In this document: one piece after another, positions 61,457-64,000 of the stretch | Position numbering within the stretch: the stretch's first letter is position 1 | How the letters are laid out: the number at the start of each line of letters is the position of its first letter | Assembly: GCA_946002055.1 (NCBI GenBank) | Contig: CAMFYL010000001.1 | Span: 62,001 to 126,000 of the forward strand | Direction of reading: 5' to 3' | DNA from: an uncultured Roseburia sp. | GTDB taxonomy: Bacteria > Bacillota > Clostridia > Lachnospirales > Lachnospiraceae | DNA: 64,000 nt | Translations under genes and position numbers: made by a program | Notes under the pieces: model-generated | Told to the model about the DNA's origin: nothing | The model's input: the letters and a program-made list of their open reading frames with translations, nothing else | Databases searched by the model: none

Positions 61457-61924
61457 ATGGCAGAGGTTAGAACTTTTTATTTCACAGAAGGAAATACCGT
61501 TCGTCAGGTTGAACAACCATTACCGGACAGAAGAGAAATTGAGAGAGAGCGCAGAGAGGAACAGTTAAGAAGACGTAAGAGAGCCCAGAGAAGACATGCA
61601 GCAATGATGCGTCGCAAGAGACTTTATGCAATGTATACGGTTGGTGTTATTGCATCTGCATGTGCATTGTTTGTGGGATATGTAAACCTTACCAATAGCA
61701 TCACCACACATATGGATAACGTGTCAAAATTAGAGTCACAGGTAACGGAGTTAAAGGCTTTAAACAGCGCAACACAGAGCAGAATCGACACATCCACGAA
61801 CTTGGGTGACATCAAAGCAACTGCTATGAATGAATATGGTATGGTCTATGCAAATGCAGACCAAATAGTGTATTATAATATGGAGAACAATGACTATATG
61901 AGTCAGTATCATAAGATTCCATAA
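61457..61924 (+). CDS. FtsL-like cell division protein
   Basis: Basic cytoplasmic N-terminus, single TM, coiled-coil region; dcw position between rsmH and the PBP gene. Confidence 0.75.
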   Translation: MAEVRTFYFTEGNTVRQVEQPLPDRREIERERREEQLRRRKRAQRRHAAMMRRKRLYAMYTVGVIASACALFVGYVNLTNSITTHMDNVSKLESQVTELKALNSATQSRIDTSTNLGDIKATAMNEYGMVYANADQIVYYNMENNDYMSQYHKIP

Positions 61925-61930
61925 TGGCAG

Positions 61931-63874
61931 GTGTTATTTTTGGCAACAGGTAATTCTAGAAAGAAAACAAGAAAACCACAGAAGCGTCTATTGAAAAGAA
62001 TGCAAAACAAGCTCTACTTTGTGTTTGGCTTTATTTGCGTTCTTTTTGTGGTTCTAATTGGACGCTTGATGTATATCGAATATACCAGCGGAGACAAATA
62101 CGAAAAGATTGTTCTTGCGCAACAACAGTATGACAGTACAATCATCCCATATCAGAGAGGGGATATTTTGGACTCTAAGGGTACCATTTTGGCAACTTGT
62201 GTGGATGTGTATAATGTGGTCCTTGACTGTAAAGTGTTAAATGCAAATGAGGACAAGATTGCATCCACTATTTCTTATTTGGAGCTATGTTTTCCGGATA
62301 TTAAGGGTGAGACAGTACGCCAGCAGCTTGCAGACAACCCTAAGGGACAGTATGTTGTCCTTGCAAAGAAAGTTCCATATGAGCAGATGCAGAAATGTCA
62401 GCAGTTTATGGATGACGAAGAGAAGGGCAAGGAGATTGTTGGCATTTGGTTTGAAAAGGAATATATCAGAAAGTATCCTTACAATAGCCTGGCTGCTTCT
62501 GTTTTGGGATTTTCCACATCCACACAGGGCGTGATTGGTCTGGAGAAACAGTATAACAACGAGTTGAACGGTACCAACGGACGAGCATATGGATATCTCA
62601 ATGCAGACAGTAATGTGGAGCAGACAGTGGTGGAACCGGAAAACGGTCATTCCGTTGTGACAACCATCGATGCAAATATTCAAACCATCGTAGAGGAGGC
62701 AATCCTTAAGGCAAATGCGGAGCTTTTGGCTGAGGGGTATACGCCACCGGAGCAGACGGAGAATTCGGAAGGCCAGGAGACAGAAGAAGCAAAGCCAAAG
62801 TTTGAGAATCCGTCTCTGGGAAGTAACAACACGGCAGCTATCGTTATGAACCCGAAGAATGGTGAGATTCTTGCAATGGCAAGCTACCCCGGATTTGATT
62901 TAAACAATCCCAAGGATTTATCAGGACTTTATACAGAAGAACAGCTTGCACAAATGAGTGAGGAGCAGAAGCTGGATATTGTCAATAATATTTGGCAGAA
63001 TTATCCGGTGACCAAAACCTTTGAACCGGGATCTACGTTTAAACCATTTACCGTTGCTATGGGGCTGGACACTGGGACGCTGCAGGGAGAAGAGACATAT
63101 TTCTGTGATGGTGGTGAAGAAGTGGGTGGATGGACCATTGGCTGTGTAAAGCGAGAAGGCCACGGAGAAGAGGATATTCGCTGGGCACTTGCCAATTCAT
63201 GTAACGATGCCTTGATGCAGATGGTTCGCGTCATTGGACCAAGCAATTTTGCGAAGTTTATGTCCGTATATGGCTTCGGACAGAAGACCAATATTGATCT
63301 TCCGGGAGAGGCAAGTACAGCGGGGTTGATTTTTAACGAACAGCAGCTGGCGGAGACAGAGGCAAACCTGGCAACCAACTCCTTTGGACAGAACTTTAAT
63401 GTGACCATGATTCAGTTGGCCACCGGCTTTTGTTCCTTGGTAAATGGTGGTGATATGTACCAGCCACATATTGTGAAAAGAATCGTGGATGAGTCCGGGG
63501 ATACCGTAAAGGAGGTCTCTCCTGTCATTATGAAGCGGACGGTGTCGAAGGATGTAAGTAATATGCTTCTTGACTATATGCTTACCGTTGTTGACGAGGG
63601 AACCGGTAAAAAAGCCGCTGTGGAGGGATACCAGATTGCAGGTAAGACAGGTACTGCAGAAAAGCAACCACGTGAGGAGAATAACTACGTTGTGTCCTTT
63701 ATCGGATGTGCGCCTTATGATGATCCGGAAGTGGTGGTATATGTTGCAATTGATACACCTCATGTGGCAGCACAGGATAAATGTTCTTATTCATCCTATA
63801 TTGCAAAGGATATTTTTGAACAGATTCTGCCATATTTGAATATAAAAAGCATTCCGGTGGAACCGGAAGAATAA
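61931..63874 (+). CDS. Penicillin-binding protein transpeptidase (FtsI/SpoVD-like)
   Basis: PYQRGDILDSKGTILA, FEPGSTFKPFTVAMGLD, NSCNDALMQM, AGKTGTAEK motifs. Confidence 0.93.
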   Translation: MLFLATGNSRKKTRKPQKRLLKRMQNKLYFVFGFICVLFVVLIGRLMYIEYTSGDKYEKIVLAQQQYDSTIIPYQRGDILDSKGTILATCVDVYNVVLDCKVLNANEDKIASTISYLELCFPDIKGETVRQQLADNPKGQYVVLAKKVPYEQMQKCQQFMDDEEKGKEIVGIWFEKEYIRKYPYNSLAASVLGFSTSTQGVIGLEKQYNNELNGTNGRAYGYLNADSNVEQTVVEPENGHSVVTTIDANIQTIVEEAILKANAELLAEGYTPPEQTENSEGQETEEAKPKFENPSLGSNNTAAIVMNPKNGEILAMASYPGFDLNNPKDLSGLYTEEQLAQMSEEQKLDIVNNIWQNYPVTKTFEPGSTFKPFTVAMGLDTGTLQGEETYFCDGGEEVGGWTIGCVKREGHGEEDIRWALANSCNDALMQMVRVIGPSNFAKFMSVYGFGQKTNIDLPGEASTAGLIFNEQQLAETEANLATNSFGQNFNVTMIQLATGFCSLVNGGDMYQPHIVKRIVDESGDTVKEVSPVIMKRTVSKDVSNMLLDYMLTVVDEGTGKKAAVEGYQIAGKTGTAEKQPREENNYVVSFIGCAPYDDPEVVVYVAIDTPHVAAQDKCSYSSYIAKDIFEQILPYLNIKSIPVEPEE

Positions 63875-63904
63875 ACTAATATAAATGTGTCTTTGGGGGT
63901 ATGT

Positions 63905-64000
63905 ATGAATCAGTTAAAGACCTACTCCTATCAAAAGACAAAGATTTTAGGATATCTGTATATTGCAGCCCTTATCTTCCTCTGCTTTCGTGTGGTGTAT
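63905..64000 (+). CDS. N-terminus of a membrane protein (next dcw gene, possibly a second PBP), truncated by window
   Basis: MNQLKTYSYQKTKILGYLYIAALIFLCFRVVY: cytoplasmic tail plus start of TM; RBS ggggg. Confidence 0.5.
   Translation, partial: MNQLKTYSYQKTKILGYLYIAALIFLCFRVVY

Overview
64 kb chromosomal window from a spore-forming, moderate-GC Firmicute, probably Lachnospiraceae (inferred from gene content and order). Most of it is core genome: ligA (5' truncated), metA, a nusB-xseAB-ispA-dxs-tlyA-nadK-argR-recN-spoIVB-spo0A block, fused feoA-feoB, queH-argH, asd, topB, a NifU/IscU-like scaffold plus GGGtGRT protein pair, dus / bioY-birA, ilvN-ilvC, two tandem MCP genes, leuCD, thrC, a CheY plus CheX-like pair, gltA and pckA (divergent), spoIID-like, pheST behind a Phe T-box, queA, lgt, and the start of the dcw cluster (mraZ-rsmH-ftsL-like-PBP). 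There is one tRNA (Thr-CGT). I saw no CRISPR array, prophage, IS element or rRNA. The signals most worth following up lie in intergenic DNA or in poorly characterised genes: (1) a complete type I toxin-antitoxin-like locus at about 29.2-29.55 kb, with a 28-aa hydrophobic peptide, a convergent antisense RNA with its own promoter and terminator, and complementary mRNA ends; (2) two adjacent, diverged structured repeats at 2.5-2.7 kb with compensatory stem changes; (3) a CheY gene next to a MshEN-like/CheX-like fusion; (4) an ATPase/DUF234-type protein whose Walker A and nuclease motifs both look degenerate; (5) an AP2/HNH-like protein; (6) a 10-bp-periodic GTG array upstream of mraZ; (7) a BirA-type operator overlapping the bioY promoter. 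All calls were made by eye; no database search or folding program was run.
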